DNA from: Gonatopus flavifemur
Taxonomy: Eukaryota > Arthropoda > Insecta > Hymenoptera > Dryinidae
Reading direction: 5' to 3'
Assembly: GCA_018340375.1 (NCBI GenBank)
Contig: JAFFJZ010000039.1
Span: 1,426,001-1,490,000 of the forward strand
Length of the DNA stretch: 64,000 bases
Under the pieces are notes generated by a model, which searched no databases, was not told the DNA's origin, and saw only the letters and a program-made list of their open reading frames with translations. This document shows, piece after piece, positions 22,365 through 34,113 of the stretch (positions within the stretch are counted from its first letter, which is position 1; each line of letters opens with the position of its first letter). A program made the translations under genes and the position numbers.

Positions 22365-23500
22365 GACCAATCCACAGTTTCCAAGTGCGCATAAAGATTG
22401 GTTTTCACTGTTATTCACACCTGAGAAAATCATTATGAATATATCATTTTCCTTGGAAGGGGTACTCTGATTATACCATACAATAATAGAGAGAATACAT
22501 TTGAAACGATCTAAAAACCAAAAATTTTAGTCTGTACACAGGCTGAACTATAGTTTAGTGACTATATAACCATAGTTATACTATAGTCAAGTATTGTTAC
22601 CTGTAGTGTAACTAGAGTTTCCAAATTAATTGGGAATCATAACATTGTATGGAGTTCCGTCAGATTTCATAACAGATATTTTGTTCCATACACACTGAGA
22701 GAAAATTTTGGTTCCCAAAACCATGTGTTTGACTATGGCACTTTGTCAGGTAGTTGTCACAACCAGATTTATGCGATCTTGTTCTGTTTACCTGGTTATC
22801 ATAATCACTTCCCAAGTCACTGTAACCATAAATTTTTTACCATGCGAGCATTGTTTCTATGGCCGTGTTGCTTCTTCCTCAGTGCACAAGCATAGGTTCA
22901 CAACTTATACAATCACACAATACTGTTCAATAGAATTCAATTGATTGAACTCACCCCATTGAATACGATCAATATAATATTCTGCTAGAATATCCTGATC
23001 ATATGTTCAACTGTTGTTCGAAATATTATAATTTAGCATTTCGAATATTCAGGCATCATTATAAAATCATTTGAGTTCAACCATATTTACCTCCACAAAT
23101 ATAAGAAAAGTACAGCGGTGATCGCTCATGTCTCTTTCCTTAATCCTCTTTTCCTGAATTCGACCTTCGCATTCCGCATCGATGAGATCATCATCTTTTC
23201 TCAATAGAGATCATCACGCGGGGAGGAAGGAGGCATGTGTCGTTACCGTTCTCGCACATACTACATATCCTTACCTCTAGTATAATCGTCTTGACTTTCC
23301 CTCACGTACGGGTACTTTTGCTTTTTGTTACACGCGTAACACGTACCTCGTATCGAGTTCTGCCTTTGTTAAGAACTGTTTGCTTACAATTAACATTGCC
23401 TTTGGATTCAGATAGTTAGATTATTGTGACAAATTGTTATAGCTCGTGTCTTGTGAGTTAATGGAATACACGTGTGAATCATAACATACTCCTACATTCA
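22365..23500. other. Spacer, nothing recognised
   Basis: AT-rich. A weak inverted pair (CACTGAGAGAAAA near 22696 and CCTCAGTGCAC near 22877) hints at another old MITE of the ACTGAG type. No coding sequence is recognised. Confidence 0.4.
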
Positions 23501-23508
23501 GTTTCAAT

Positions 23509-24243
23509 TAGGGGTGTGCGGGTACCCGAGTCATCGGGTTTTTATCGGGTCGGGTCGGGTCGGGTACCCGTCGGGTCGGGTTTTTCAATTACCCGAGTTT
23601 TTCGGGTACCCGATTACATTCGGGTAATTCAAATATAGCAAACGTTTTCCTCAGCAGGAAATATTGTGACAGCAACTCGATCAAGATTGCTGGCAAAACA
23701 TGTGGAAGAGTTGTGCTTCCTCCATTCAAATTTAAAAATATGAAAAAAGACTGATATTTATAAGAAGAATTTTTATTCTCATTGATGTTCAAGATTCTAT
23801 ATTGTGGTTACTAAATACGAAAATAGATAATATATTCTTTATGAAATATAAATGTGATTATATTTTTTAATTGAATCAAAAAATAAATATAAACATTCCA
23901 TGAAGCAATTTGGAGATTTCTTAATGCGCTGCATAATCAATTATATGGAGTAACAACCCTCATAGACTTGTGGTGAATATGGCATTCTTCATATTAGAAT
24001 TGAATTCATCTGAAATCCCCTTATTCCTACAATCGCTCAACACAATTTGTCCTTAAAATATCAACGGCAATGGCATCTTCGAATAGAAGTTGAAAATATT
24101 AAATTCAAGCGATTTTATTATATTCGGGTACCCGACTTGGAAAACCCGATTTAATCGGGTACCCAACCCGACCCGACCCGAAAAGAAATACAAATACCCG
24201 AACCCGACCCGACCCGATAAAAAGTGCTACCCGCACACCCCTA
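23509..24243. mobile_element. Non-autonomous hAT with GGGTC-rich ends
   Basis: A 735-base element beginning TAGGGGTGTGCGGGTACCCG and ending CTACCCGCACACCCCTA. A perfect 8-bp target duplication, GTTTCAAT, lies at 23501-23508 and 24244-24251, the hallmark of hAT elements. Each end is packed with short CGGGT repeats (CGGGTCGGGTCGGGT and variants), while the centre is AT-rich and non-coding. Mobilisation would need a transposase in trans. Confidence 0.93.
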
Positions 24244-24251
24244 GTTTCAAT

Positions 24252-24906
24252 GCATTTACCTACACCTTTATTGTTCATCCGCGATCCCGAGCCTTTGTAC
24301 CGGCATATTCATCTTTTTGTGCATTTGAAGTTTGGAGTTTTCACGGTTTGTGAGAAAGAAATTATACAACTGTTCAAAGATGTATAAAATGACTATAGAA
24401 TTTTCATAGAATATCTATCGAACGCTCTGAGAATATTCTCCTCCGACCTATGTTCTATGTTTCTGGAATATTTAAATAATGTGAATAAAATTCCCTTATG
24501 CTACATGGGAAAATTCTTATCTGGAGGAAAATTCAAGATTCACAAAGGTCCATCAAGCAGAACCACCGATACTCTTCTTGTGTATATGGAAGGGAGGGGA
24601 GAGAAAAATATACCCATAGAGCACAGAATGTCTCAGTCATGTCTCAGAATATTGCTGCAATATTACAATGTCGTGTCAATATTGTGAGATACCCCAGAGA
24701 AATTTGTGTCATGTGGATCAAACCTACTCTCTACATTTCACACTTGATCATGAAGAACTATTGTGGAATCCCAATTGGAGGGCACGGAGAGAGGTTGTGA
24801 GTATTAGAGAATGATATTTTATTCTGGAGAGCTTAGTGAAGACACTTTACTCCATCTCACCGATGGAAATGATATGATTTCTCATTCTAGGTTCAGAATC
24901 ATTCAA
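24252..24906. other. Spacer, nothing recognised
   Basis: AT-rich, with overlapping short frames of up to 100 codons without known motifs. Confidence 0.4.
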
Positions 24907-24914
24907 GTATTTTC

Positions 24915-25041
24915 GGATGGGGGCCAAATTAACGAAAAGACAAATCAACGAAATCAGTGTTTGAAAAGAGAGAATGTGACGTATCTCTCTTTTCAACCAA
25001 CTTTTCGTTGATTTGGTTTTTCGTTAATTTGGCCCCCATCC
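24915..25041. mobile_element. 127-bp hairpin MITE, family copy 1
   Basis: Starts GGATGGGGGCCAAATTAACG and ends with the reverse complement GGCCCCCATCC. The whole element folds into one long hairpin. Flanking 8-mers GTATTTTC (24907-24914) and GTATTCTC (25042-25049) differ at one base, consistent with an old 8-bp target duplication. Inside each arm the word AAATYAACGAAAA occurs twice. The second copy is at 31923-32047. Confidence 0.92.
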
Positions 25042-25539
25042 GTATTCTCCGCTTAGGTCTCAACTCATTCATCCCATTAAAACCCAGGAAGAACAGTGAT
25101 GGTTCAAAAGAATGAGCGAGATAGGGATAGAATACCTCCGAGCAAGAGTACATTCTCCGTTGGAAGTGATGGTGTATACCGACCAGACATCTTCGCAATG
25201 GTAATTATGGCTATTATCAACGTTCTTTTTCTCCACCTGGTACGAGCAAACATTAACATAAAAGGCAGTGATAAACGACGATGACGCTTCTTCAACGACG
25301 AAATCATATCAGGTCTCTCATTAGTCGAGACAGTTGAATTCCGTAACCAAGCTGTTTCTTGATTGCGATGATAAACAATGCTAGGATATTTGATATGTCA
25401 TTATCAGGGAGGAAACATTAGGATGAGAAACTATTCTCCATTATCACTCGATATAATGCTAGTGGAAAACAGAGAATAATTACATGCAATGTTCACTACA
25501 TGGAGAAAGATGATTCACTGTAACAGCGAAATCTGATTA

Positions 25540-25857
25540 CTCTGAACACCTTCTGCTAGAACAGCGAAGTTTTGATGGTAACAGCGAACTATTTGTTCCT
25601 CCAACTGAATTTATTTCCTGTTTTATGTATAATGCCAACAATTCAGCTGCCTCAGGGAATGATTTGTAGCTACGTCTAAATGAATAGCTCAAGTAGCGAA
25701 TATTTTCATGCGTCAGTAAATAATTCGCTGTTCCAGCACAAACTGAGATGACCAAATCACATTTTGCTAACCCAGAGAACTCTGTTTCCTCCGTGGAGGT
25801 ATGCCAATATTGATGGACCGTACTACATAGTAATATTCTACAGCCAAAGTGGAGCAA
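25540..25857 (-). CDS. Unrecognised 106-codon frame
   Basis: The reverse-strand frame has a protein-like composition (HTSTEETEFSGLAKCDLVIS, then FRRSYKSFPEAAELLALYI) without low complexity. It is open from about 25857 to 25540. I do not recognise a family, and there is no start context, splice signal or neighbour that explains it. The plain words AACAGCGAA recur around its 3' end (25524, 25561, 25579). It could be a fragment of a decayed transposon gene or chance. Confidence 0.2.
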
Positions 25858-26099
25858 ATAATTCTATATTGTGGAATTCAACTTGAAGCTCAATTCATGT
25901 GATTTAAGTATTTTTCAAAAAATCAAAATATTTCAAAAATGCAGTGATTGTCTTAGTACCAAACGGAAATGCTCTTGTCTGGTTTCCATGAGTCTCAACA
26001 CAATTAGGAAAAACATCATTCCTAGTTATGACATTTTATTCTGATTTCGGAACCGTACATCCTGGAGTCAAAAGTTTTTCACCACCTTTGTTCCTATGC

Positions 26100-26336
26100 C
26101 AGTGATCCCAGAATGCGGGAGCAGGTGACCCGCGTCGTGTATCTCTCGGGGGCTATCAGACACGGTGATTTGAAAGCGGAAGAAGGAGAAGAGAGAGAAT
26201 AAGGAATAATCGTTGTTAGTGACTACACTGTACTACTGTGAAATTTGTGGGATTTTACTTGTACGTGCAGTAGCTTGCAATAGTCACAACGGGTTGCATG
26301 ATGGGGGGCGCAGGCTCCCGCATGCTGGAATTACTG
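26100..26336. mobile_element. hAT-like MITE with CAGTGATCCCAG end
   Basis: About 237 bases between CAGTGATCCCAGAATGCGGG and the reverse complement of CAGTAATTCCAGCATGCGGG; the ends match at 19 of 23 positions. The CAGTG start is typical of hAT termini and resembles the giant hAT at 45712. Flanking 8-mers (TCCTATGC and CTCCAGGC) match at only 4 of 8 positions, so the target duplication is eroded or the edges are off. Confidence 0.6.
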
Positions 26337-26507
26337 CTCCAGGCATATGAAAGTACTTCATCACTGCGAATTTCTCACGAGATGATTTTCTCAGTCCCCT
26401 GGATTACTGAGATTGAGAATTTGATAATTTCATTCCAAGGAGGAGTCTGATAACAACACGGTATTTTCAATGATTTTTCGAAATAGAAAATATATTCATA
26501 ATTCGCA

Positions 26508-26991
26508 CGTGGAAATTCAGATATTCAACTATGAAAGATATATTCTTTTGATTCAGTTTTATGCACAAGATGACGGATCTCAAAAAACGTGTTTTTTCCC
26601 TAGTGGGGGTCATAACTCGAGAACGGGTGATCTGAAATGAAAGACACAAACGATTCCTCAATCGGTATTGTTGTGGCTATGGCCCGTACTAGAGCGATGA
26701 AGATTCATCGTCATTTAGCGATGTTATAAACAACTTGAGTTGAAAAAAAGTGGTAGAAAATTTGGATTGCCACCATTTTGTTATTTTTCGAAAAAAATTA
26801 TTGACTCTGGTACGGACTATGGCCATAACAGTGCGGATTGAGGAATCGTTCGTTTGTTTCATTTCAGATCACCCATTCTCTAATTGACCCTCGCCAGGGA
26901 AAAAAAAGTGTTTGATATCCGCCATCTTGTGCATAAAACTGATTGAAAACAGTAATTGTTTCTCATAGTCGAATATCTACATTTCCATAGG
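26508..26991. repeat. 0.5-kb foldback repeat
   Basis: About 200 bases (26508-26705) are an imperfect reverse complement of about 26795-26991. Shared words include CAGTTTTATGCACAAGATG, GGTGATCTGAAATGAAA and GATTCCTCAATC. A loop of about 90 bases lies between the arms. No target duplication was found. It is probably a MITE. Confidence 0.75.
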
Positions 26992-28891
26992 CGAGAAACT
27001 TCTTATTGAAATATATTTACTATTTTGGAGAAAAATTCATTGACAAAACCCTGTCTTTTACCAGACTCACCCCTCCTCTCGGACTGAAAAGAGGAGCCTA
27101 TTCTCATCCTCATTTGAAAAGTTTAGAGTATCCCTCTCGAAGAGGAAAAATTCCCCACGGAAAAGTGATGAGGTCTTTTCTGACTGCGAGAAGAGTGAAA
27201 TTTCACCTCCAGAGATTCACAACGGACATTTTACTAACCAACATGAATTGGTTTGCAGAAACGGAATCATGATTGTGGAATTTCCATTCGTAGAAGATAT
27301 TCATCACATTTTTGTTCAAAAATCAAACTACACGGAAAAAAATGGTATGGATGTTACAATTATACAAAGTATTGTGGAAGTCTCCTTCTTGCAATACCTA
27401 TCCGAATGCTCCCACCACCTATAAATCTAGTGATGAGGACCATCCGTTTCAGCTACCAACGAAATCCTTGTACTTGATTGTCACAACTGTGCCTTACTGT
27501 GACTGCGGGTATACGTTTAGTTCTCGACGCAAGAATTTGAATAGTGTTCAGACCAATACCTTGATATAACTGTGACAGCTATATGGTTCATTGTTGCATA
27601 GAGACGTACGTTTGCATTAACTAACTTCATATTTCATCTATCGGAGCTGTGGTACATTCGAAACATCAGTGAGTACCCAATTGTGGACGAGTGGGTGAGA
27701 ATTAAACTAACCGGAAGGGGTTTAGAGGAATTTCAATGAATTTTTGAAGGCAAGTTTGAATTTCCTCATTATTTCAAACCTCAACATTTCAATCATTCAC
27801 CTCGTTAACCTACAATCCTATTCCTCTTGAGCTTTGAATATTCTGCCATTCATAAGTTAATCAAAGCACCGAATCAAAAATTTTTTGGTTATAATTTTTT
27901 TCTTCACTGAAATAATACGAACATTCAGAATAAATAATGAATCATTTCCTTCATTTCATTCCATTTTCGAGATAAACGTTCATTCGCTGATGATTTTGTT
28001 ACATCAAAATTACACCGTCATTCCATAAGATTGATTCTTGAATTCTTTCAAATAAATTAATGAATGAGAAGAATAATGTGATATATGTTATTCAAAACGA
28101 ACATTCCTTCCAGTCGTTGTATCTCAAGTTATATATGAAGTACATCCGACTTGTCATTCCATCTGCTTTTGTTTTTAATTATTCCTTCATCATCTGATAC
28201 CATCGAAATCGCATTCTAATCCATAACACATTCTTCTATTCATATAAAAATTTTCAGGCTTTGCCTACGCTGACGATAGAATATGGTTGGGTGCAAGGCT
28301 GGCAGCCAAGCCTGGGCAATCTATGTAGAGGCAGTGGCTGACAATGGTCGAAGTATTGTAACAATGTGGGCGGCGAATAATCAACTCCGTTGATCCATCA
28401 TTGATCATAGGCTGCGCCACTCCTGGCCCATCCTTCAACCAACATTGCTTGCAGGAAAAAAAATGATTCACCCGAGGGTGTGTAGTGCATGGCGGGACAC
28501 TGTCCCAAGCATGAGGCAATCCTAGATGACAGGTCGGTCGGTCATCCTAGTCTATGGTTGACGTGTATCGTGTCGCTCTGTCATAAAATGTTTAAAAAGT
28601 GGTATTAAGTGACTCAACTTGGTTGTATCCGTTACCGGACTTTCTTTGTTGTTGTGTTGCATGCGATTAATATTGAGGTGTATGCAAGATTCACACCTTT
28701 TCGCGGAAAACTTGTGAAGGGTGACTAGGACTGTGTCGGATAAGTTCGCGAGTATCACGGTAGTTCGCGTGTGCCTGCACGGAAAATCCCGTCTACAGGA
28801 TCATTGAATACTCTCTGTGCTAGTGTATGAGGTATATTTGTGTTATGAATAAACGAAACCGATCAAAATCGGCCGAGAAAAGTGACGTTGT
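26992..28891. other. Spacer, no confident gene
   Basis: Frames of up to 88 codons have no known motif. The G+C-richer part (about 28260-28860) ends with AATAAA near 28850 just before LINE B. It might be an LTR-like or UTR-like fragment, but no partner copy, TG/CA ends or target duplication was found. Confidence 0.4.
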
Positions 28892-29088
28892 CATCATCAT
28901 GAAGTAATCAGTCTTACGACTGGTTTGATGAAACCCTCCACCCCTGTGTATTATCCGCCAAACGTTTAATTTCTACATATCTACTACATCCCTTGTCTTG
29001 TACGATTTGCTTCATATAACTTGCTCTAGGTCTACCTTCACCAGTTCTACCATTCATTTTCCCTTCCAACATTGTTTTCAATTAACTC

Positions 29089-31879
29089 TCATGCCGTAAT
29101 GTGTGTCCTATAAGATTGCTTCCTTTTCACGATGAGTTTCGAAAGATTTCTTTCTTCATTTATCTGCTCGACTACTTCTTCATTTTTGACTTTGTCTATC
29201 CATTTTATTCTGAGCATCCTCCTATGACACCACATTTCGAAAGCTTCAAGTCTTCGTTGATCAGTTTTCCCCATTGTCCAAGTTTCGCAACCATATAATG
29301 CTGTGCTCCAAACATAACTTTCCAAGAATTTCTTCCTTACTTCCAAGCTTATACTTTTTGAGCATGATAACTGTTTCTTTTGGTAAAAAGCCTGTTCCCC
29401 TTGTGCTATTCTTGCTCTTATATCTCTTCCGCTTTTGCCGTTTTCTGTAATTATGCTTCCTAGATATTTGAATTCTTTCACCTGTGCAATTGTCTCGGTA
29501 TCTATTTTGATTTTCGTTCTTCTAGCTGTTTTCGCTGCTGTACACATCATGAATTTTGTTTCGTCTTTATTTATATTCATACAATAGTTTTCCAATAATA
29601 TTGTTCTCATAGTGTTGAGAATATTTTCTAACTCAGGACTACTCGTGGCAAGTATAGTAATGTCATCCGCGAATCTCAACATACTTATATTTCCTCCCTG
29701 AATCTGTAATTTCGATTGAATTTCTCCCTGCACTTCGCTCATTGCTTCTTCTATATATAAATTGAAAATCAGTGGCGATAATGAGCATCCTTGTCTTACC
29801 CCTCTCCTTATTTGTGCTTCCCCTTCCTGACCCTCTATGTTCATTATTGCACTTTGATTCTTATATAATTCGTATATTATTCTTCTATCTTTATAATTTA
29901 TTCCCACCTTCTTCAGGATCGCAAACTTCTCCTCTCAGTCCACATTATCGAAAGCCTTTTGTTTATCTATAAAACCTATGTACATAGATTCCTTCAGCGC
30001 TATCCTTTTCTCTGTTACTGCCCTAAGTGCTAAAATTGATTCTCGCGTTCCCCTATTTTTTCTAAAACCAAATTGATCTTCTGCCAATCTACTCTCTATT
30101 TTATTTTCCATCCTCCTGTGTATAATTTCGGTCAGTATTTTCGAAGCATGTGAAGTTAAACTGATCGTTCTGTAGTTCTCGCATTTGTCTGCCCCTTGTT
30201 TTTTCGGGATAGCGACAATTTTATTCTTATGGAAATCTTCCGGTACTTCTCCTTTTTCGTACATATCTCTAATCAAATCAAACATTGCGTCACGAGTTCC
30301 TTCACTGGAGGCTTTGATGAGGTCCGCACTTATGCCATCTATGTCTGGCGCTTTATTATTTTTCAATTCTTTCAAAGCCTTGTCGGATTCTGATCTCAAT
30401 ATCGAATCTCCCAATTCTTCCTCATCTACATCCTCCTCCTTCTCTAAAAGTGCTATATCATCGTTTCCCCTATACAAGTCTTTCTAATGATTGATCCACT
30501 GTTCTATTTTCCCTTCCGTTTCCATCAATTGTCGTCCTAGAGAGTTTCTAATCTTATTGCTCCTAGATTCCATTTGTCCGAAAAATCTTCCAATAATCCT
30601 ATAGGCTTCATCTATTCTTCCTAAATGCAATCTCATTCCTATTTCCTGACATTTCTCTTCTAATCACTGTTCTTTTGCTTCCCTTGATTCTCTTATTATT
30701 TTATCTCTCAATGATTTGTATCGTTGCTGGCCCCCTTGGCTATCATTATTCTTTTATTTTCTTCTCTCATTCATCAATTCAGGAATTTCTCCCGTTATCC
30801 ATGGGTTTTTAGGTTCTACTGCATTATTCTTCGGAATCTTATCCGCACATTCTCTTATATTCCCCTTCATCTTTGTCCATCTCCTCATCATTCCTAAGTC
30901 TTTCTCTCTTTGATCTCCCAATTTTTCATCCAACATTTCCTCGAATGCCTCATGTGTCTGTTTTTGCTCGAGGTTCTTCAAATTCCATCTTTTCTGCATT
31001 TTCCTTCTCTTCTTCAGAGATTTGAATTCCAGAGAACATTTCATCATCAACATATTATGATTACTATCTATATCTGCATTGGGATGAGTTTTACAGTTTT
31101 TCACTTGGTTTCTAAATCTTTGTTTCACGAATATGTAATCAATTTGGTATCTTGCTGTATCTCCCGGCATTTTCCGAGAGTAGATTCTTCTTGGATGATT
31201 TTCAAATACAGTGTTTGTGATAATCATCTTATGATTTTCACCAAATTCGACCAAACGTTGTCCTCTATCGTCCCTCCCCCCTAACGCAAAATCTCCTATC
31301 ATGTCCTACTACCGCATTCCAATCCCCCATCACTATCAAATTCTCTTCTCCCTTTACATATTCTATCACTTCTTCTATTTCTTCGTACGGTTTTTCAATA
31401 TCTTCCTCCGAATATGCAGATGTGGGTATGTATACTTGGACTATGACTGTGTCTACCGGTTTTGTTCTGATTCTGACCATCATCACACGTTCATTAGGTT
31501 GCAAATAATTTTCCATCCTATTTCCTACTCTTTTGTGCATCACAATTCCTACACCTGCTTGACCGTTCTTTGATCCTGTATGAATTATTCTATAATCCCC
31601 ACTCCAGAAATCGCCCTCTTGTGGCCATCTCATTTCGCTAATCCTCATCACGTCTTTATTCAACCTATTCATTTCTCATTTCAAATTTTCTAATTTTCCC
31701 GCTTGCCTCAGTGATCTAACATTCCACGCTCCGACTCGAAGAGTGTTGTTTCTTTTCCCTATCCTATCCTTCGGTTCCCGTTTTTTGCTGATGAAGCTTC
31801 CTCGAGCAGCCTCCACCCAGAGATCCGAACGGGAGACTACTTCACCTCCGGAATATTTTACCCGAGAGAGCGCCATCAT
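29089..31879 (-). pseudogene. RTE endonuclease-reverse transcriptase (copy B), broken
   Basis: The endonuclease begins at 31879 (MMALSRVKYSGGEVVSRSDL) with WNVRSLRQAGKL, then SEMRWPQEGDFW, GDWNAVVG and DSNHNML; copy C has DSDHNML there, so a catalytic Asp is changed to Asn. The reverse transcriptase has FIDKQKAFDNVD (copy C: FVDIQKAFDNVD) and LRFADDITIL. Lesions: TGA at 31673-31675, a deletion of about 17 bases near 31290 that shifts the frame, a TAA between the EN and RT parts that copy C shares, a stop near 30485, and TGA at 29935-29937 where other copies have Trp (VDWEK). It is completely inactive. Confidence 0.9.
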
Positions 31880-31922
31880 GTATTTATCAATTTGTTCGTT
31901 TGTTTGTGTTACATAATATTCT

Positions 31923-32047
31923 GGGTGGGAGCCAAATCAACGAAAAGACAAATCAACGAAATCAGTGTTTGAAAAGAGATACGTCACTCTCTCCCTTTTC
32001 AACAAACTTTCCGTTGATTTGGTTTTTCGTTGATTTGGCCCCCATCC
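31923..32047. mobile_element. 125-bp hairpin MITE, family copy 2, inside LINE B
   Basis: The same family as 24915-25041, beginning GGGTGGGAGCCAAATCAACG and ending GGCCCCCATCC. Flanks AATATTCT (31915-31922) and AATATTCC (32048-32055) form an 8-bp duplication with one mismatch. The homologous spot in LINE C (about 41183) reads straight through AATATTCC once. That uninterrupted site shows both the exact element boundaries and that insertion followed LINE B. Confidence 0.95.
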
Positions 32048-32351
32048 AATATTCCAAGTTAGGAAAAGGTTTCATTCCCTCGGGAAGTATCGAAACATGT
32101 CAAGGAAGGTAGTTTCCCCTAGCTTTCCTTCCGTTTCTGCCTATGTTTCTGGCATTAGGATGATTTCGTTTCTCTCAGTTTGTATTCTTCCTTTTGAGTA
32201 GTTCATTCCACTCAAAAAAAAGATCCAACTCTGAGATACTTATCCTCCCCACCACGTGAAGGAAGCAGATACTACCAGGGATGGGTAAAAAGGATATCAA
32301 GGACAGGTTTCATTAATATCCCCCTGGAAGACCCGCAATCATCCACGGGGA

Positions 32352-32959
32352 CGTGATTTTGTATTGAATATAAATCATTGTTATGAGCTCGCCATTTTCA
32401 ATCTTGAGAAAGGGCTCGTTCACCGTTTCGTGTTACAAAGCTTGAGCCTCATATACCTGTCGGATTTCTTGGGACATCAACTATGAAGATTAGTTCTGTG
32501 CTGTGATTGGTGGAGTCTCCATCTCTTTCTTATCTACGAGTTCACGTCTTTCGGTCATAACTCCAAAAATATTATTCAAATCCTTTAGTGACCTGTACAA
32601 GGTAACCTCAGTTAGACTTTAGGAACAACATATCCAATCTAGTAATTTTTGGTGATATCCTATCCGAATTGAAATTATCGTGCCATCGGGCTGCCAATAA
32701 TCTGAGAAGTCTCTCCCGAGCTTGAAGAGACAGAATCTGTGATTAAAATAAGAATTTCCCTCAGAACAAGAATATCTCTGTCCTTGTGTGACCTCGCTTG
32801 TTTGAAGAATCTCAAGTTCTTGTGTTATTTGAGTCGCCCCCTGGGAGCTCAAAACCTTCTCGTGGTAGGAGGATATATTCTACTCATTTTAGACCCTTTA
32901 CAATCTTGGGGCGTTGCGGCGATTTATCATCCCGAATGGTGGAAAGTTCTGAAGTTAGA
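32352..32959. other. Spacer between LINE B and LINE E
   Basis: No gene recognised. The 5' leader of LINE E may begin in the last part (about 32890-32959). Confidence 0.4.
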
Positions 32960-33277
32960 TACAGAAGGTAAAAAGGAAGAGACTGGAAGAAAGAGAGTAA
33001 CAGGAGCGCAACAGCAGCGAAACAGAGAGGAGGAGGAATCAAAGTGTGAGAGAGAACAGCTGCAGATAAGGAAGAAAACTGTGAGTGAGGAAATTTCAGT
33101 GGATGGTAACACGACAGAGGATAAAAAAGGCACAACGGTAAAAGAAAAAAAGGCATAAAGAGCAAAGCAAAAAACCGGAATACAGAGAGAGCGCACAGCA
33201 TAGGTGATATAAGAGAATTTCTTGCAGGAAAAACCGATAAGCGGGAAAGAGGAAATCTGTCACCAGAGGAAATAAAA

Positions 33278-34078
33278 GTGGTTAAGAAAATAGCAATGTT
33301 TGATAGTGAAGACAAAGGTGACAAAAACAAAGGACAGGATAGTACGGTTGGGAGGACAGATAGAGAAGTACTAGATCTCTTATTCAAGAAGGTGAATGAG
33401 ATTGAAGAGCAGAATACCCGTTTGAAAGAAGAAATAAAGCAAGAAATGAGATTGGAATGGGAAGTTGAAAGTAGAGAAATAGAAGCGCAAATGAATGAAA
33501 AGTTTAAAAAATAGGAAGAAGAGATGGGCAAGGATAGGAATCAGCAGCAAGCGGGAATAGGAGAGGAGAACAATAAAGCCGCAGAGACAGACGTAGAGAA
33601 AGAGATGGGAGAAATGGAAAAAAGATGCAAAAGAATTGAAAAAGAAGAAAGGAGAAAATGCATAGTGGTAAGAGGTTTACAAAAAGAAAGGAAAGGTTTA
33701 GAAAAAGAGATGGAAAAATTGTTTGAAAGTACACTCGAGCTGAAAGTGAAGATCTAGCAGGCGAATATCATAAGTATGGACAAAAAATTAATATGGGTAG
33801 AATTGAGTTAAATAGAGGAAAAAGAAAAGGTCATGGTACCAAAGAAAAAATTAGGGCAGGAGCCAGTATTCATAGATCATGAAAGGACAAGAGAGGAAAT
33901 GGAGATGCAGAGGAACATAGTAGCACATGTGAAAAAATTGAGAAGAGAAGGAAGAGAGGTGAAAATAAGATTTGAAAAAAAATAGAAGTAGATGAAGTTT
34001 GGTATAAATGGAATGAAAGGGAAGAATTATTGAAGAAAGAGGAAGGGAATTTCCAGAAAAGAAGCGTGGAAAAATCAA
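33278..34078 (+). pseudogene. LINE E ORF1, decayed
   Basis: Highly charged coiled-coil protein fragments in the forward strand: 33278-33514 (LLFKKVNEIEEQNTRLKEEI) and 33524-33757 (KRIEKEERRKCIVVRGLQKE), separated by TAG at 33512-33514. Further stops and shifts occur after 33757. The ...RR.CIVVRGL... block is typical of ORF1 proteins in this kind of LINE, which bind the element's RNA. No zinc knuckle was seen. It is not functional. Confidence 0.65.
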
Positions 34079-34113
34079 GAATGGAGGAATAGGAATTGGA
34101 ATAAGAGACGTAG

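Larger units (their letters stand above)
28892..32351 (-). mobile_element. RTE-type LINE, copy B, near full length
   Basis: Covers the same stretch as copy C: a 5' leader starting at the CCACGGGG boundary (right), an ATG region near 31879, endonuclease, reverse transcriptase, and a 3' end with CATCATCATGAAG (left). It is more decayed than copy C. A 125-base MITE (31923-32047) sits in its 5' leader. No convincing target duplication was found; the flanks share only GACGT-like words. Confidence 0.9.

Noticed and set aside
22690..22885. MITE of the ACTGAG type
   Set aside because: Only about 12 bases of imperfect inverted ends and no target duplication; too weak to call.
28260..28891. Solo LTR next to LINE B
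   Set aside because: It has an AATAAA and higher G+C, but no TG/CA ends, no duplication and no second copy in the window.
29101..31573. Forward-strand frames over LINE copies A, B and C
   Set aside because: They recur in each copy only because the LINE sequence recurs; the reverse strand encodes the endonuclease and reverse transcriptase.
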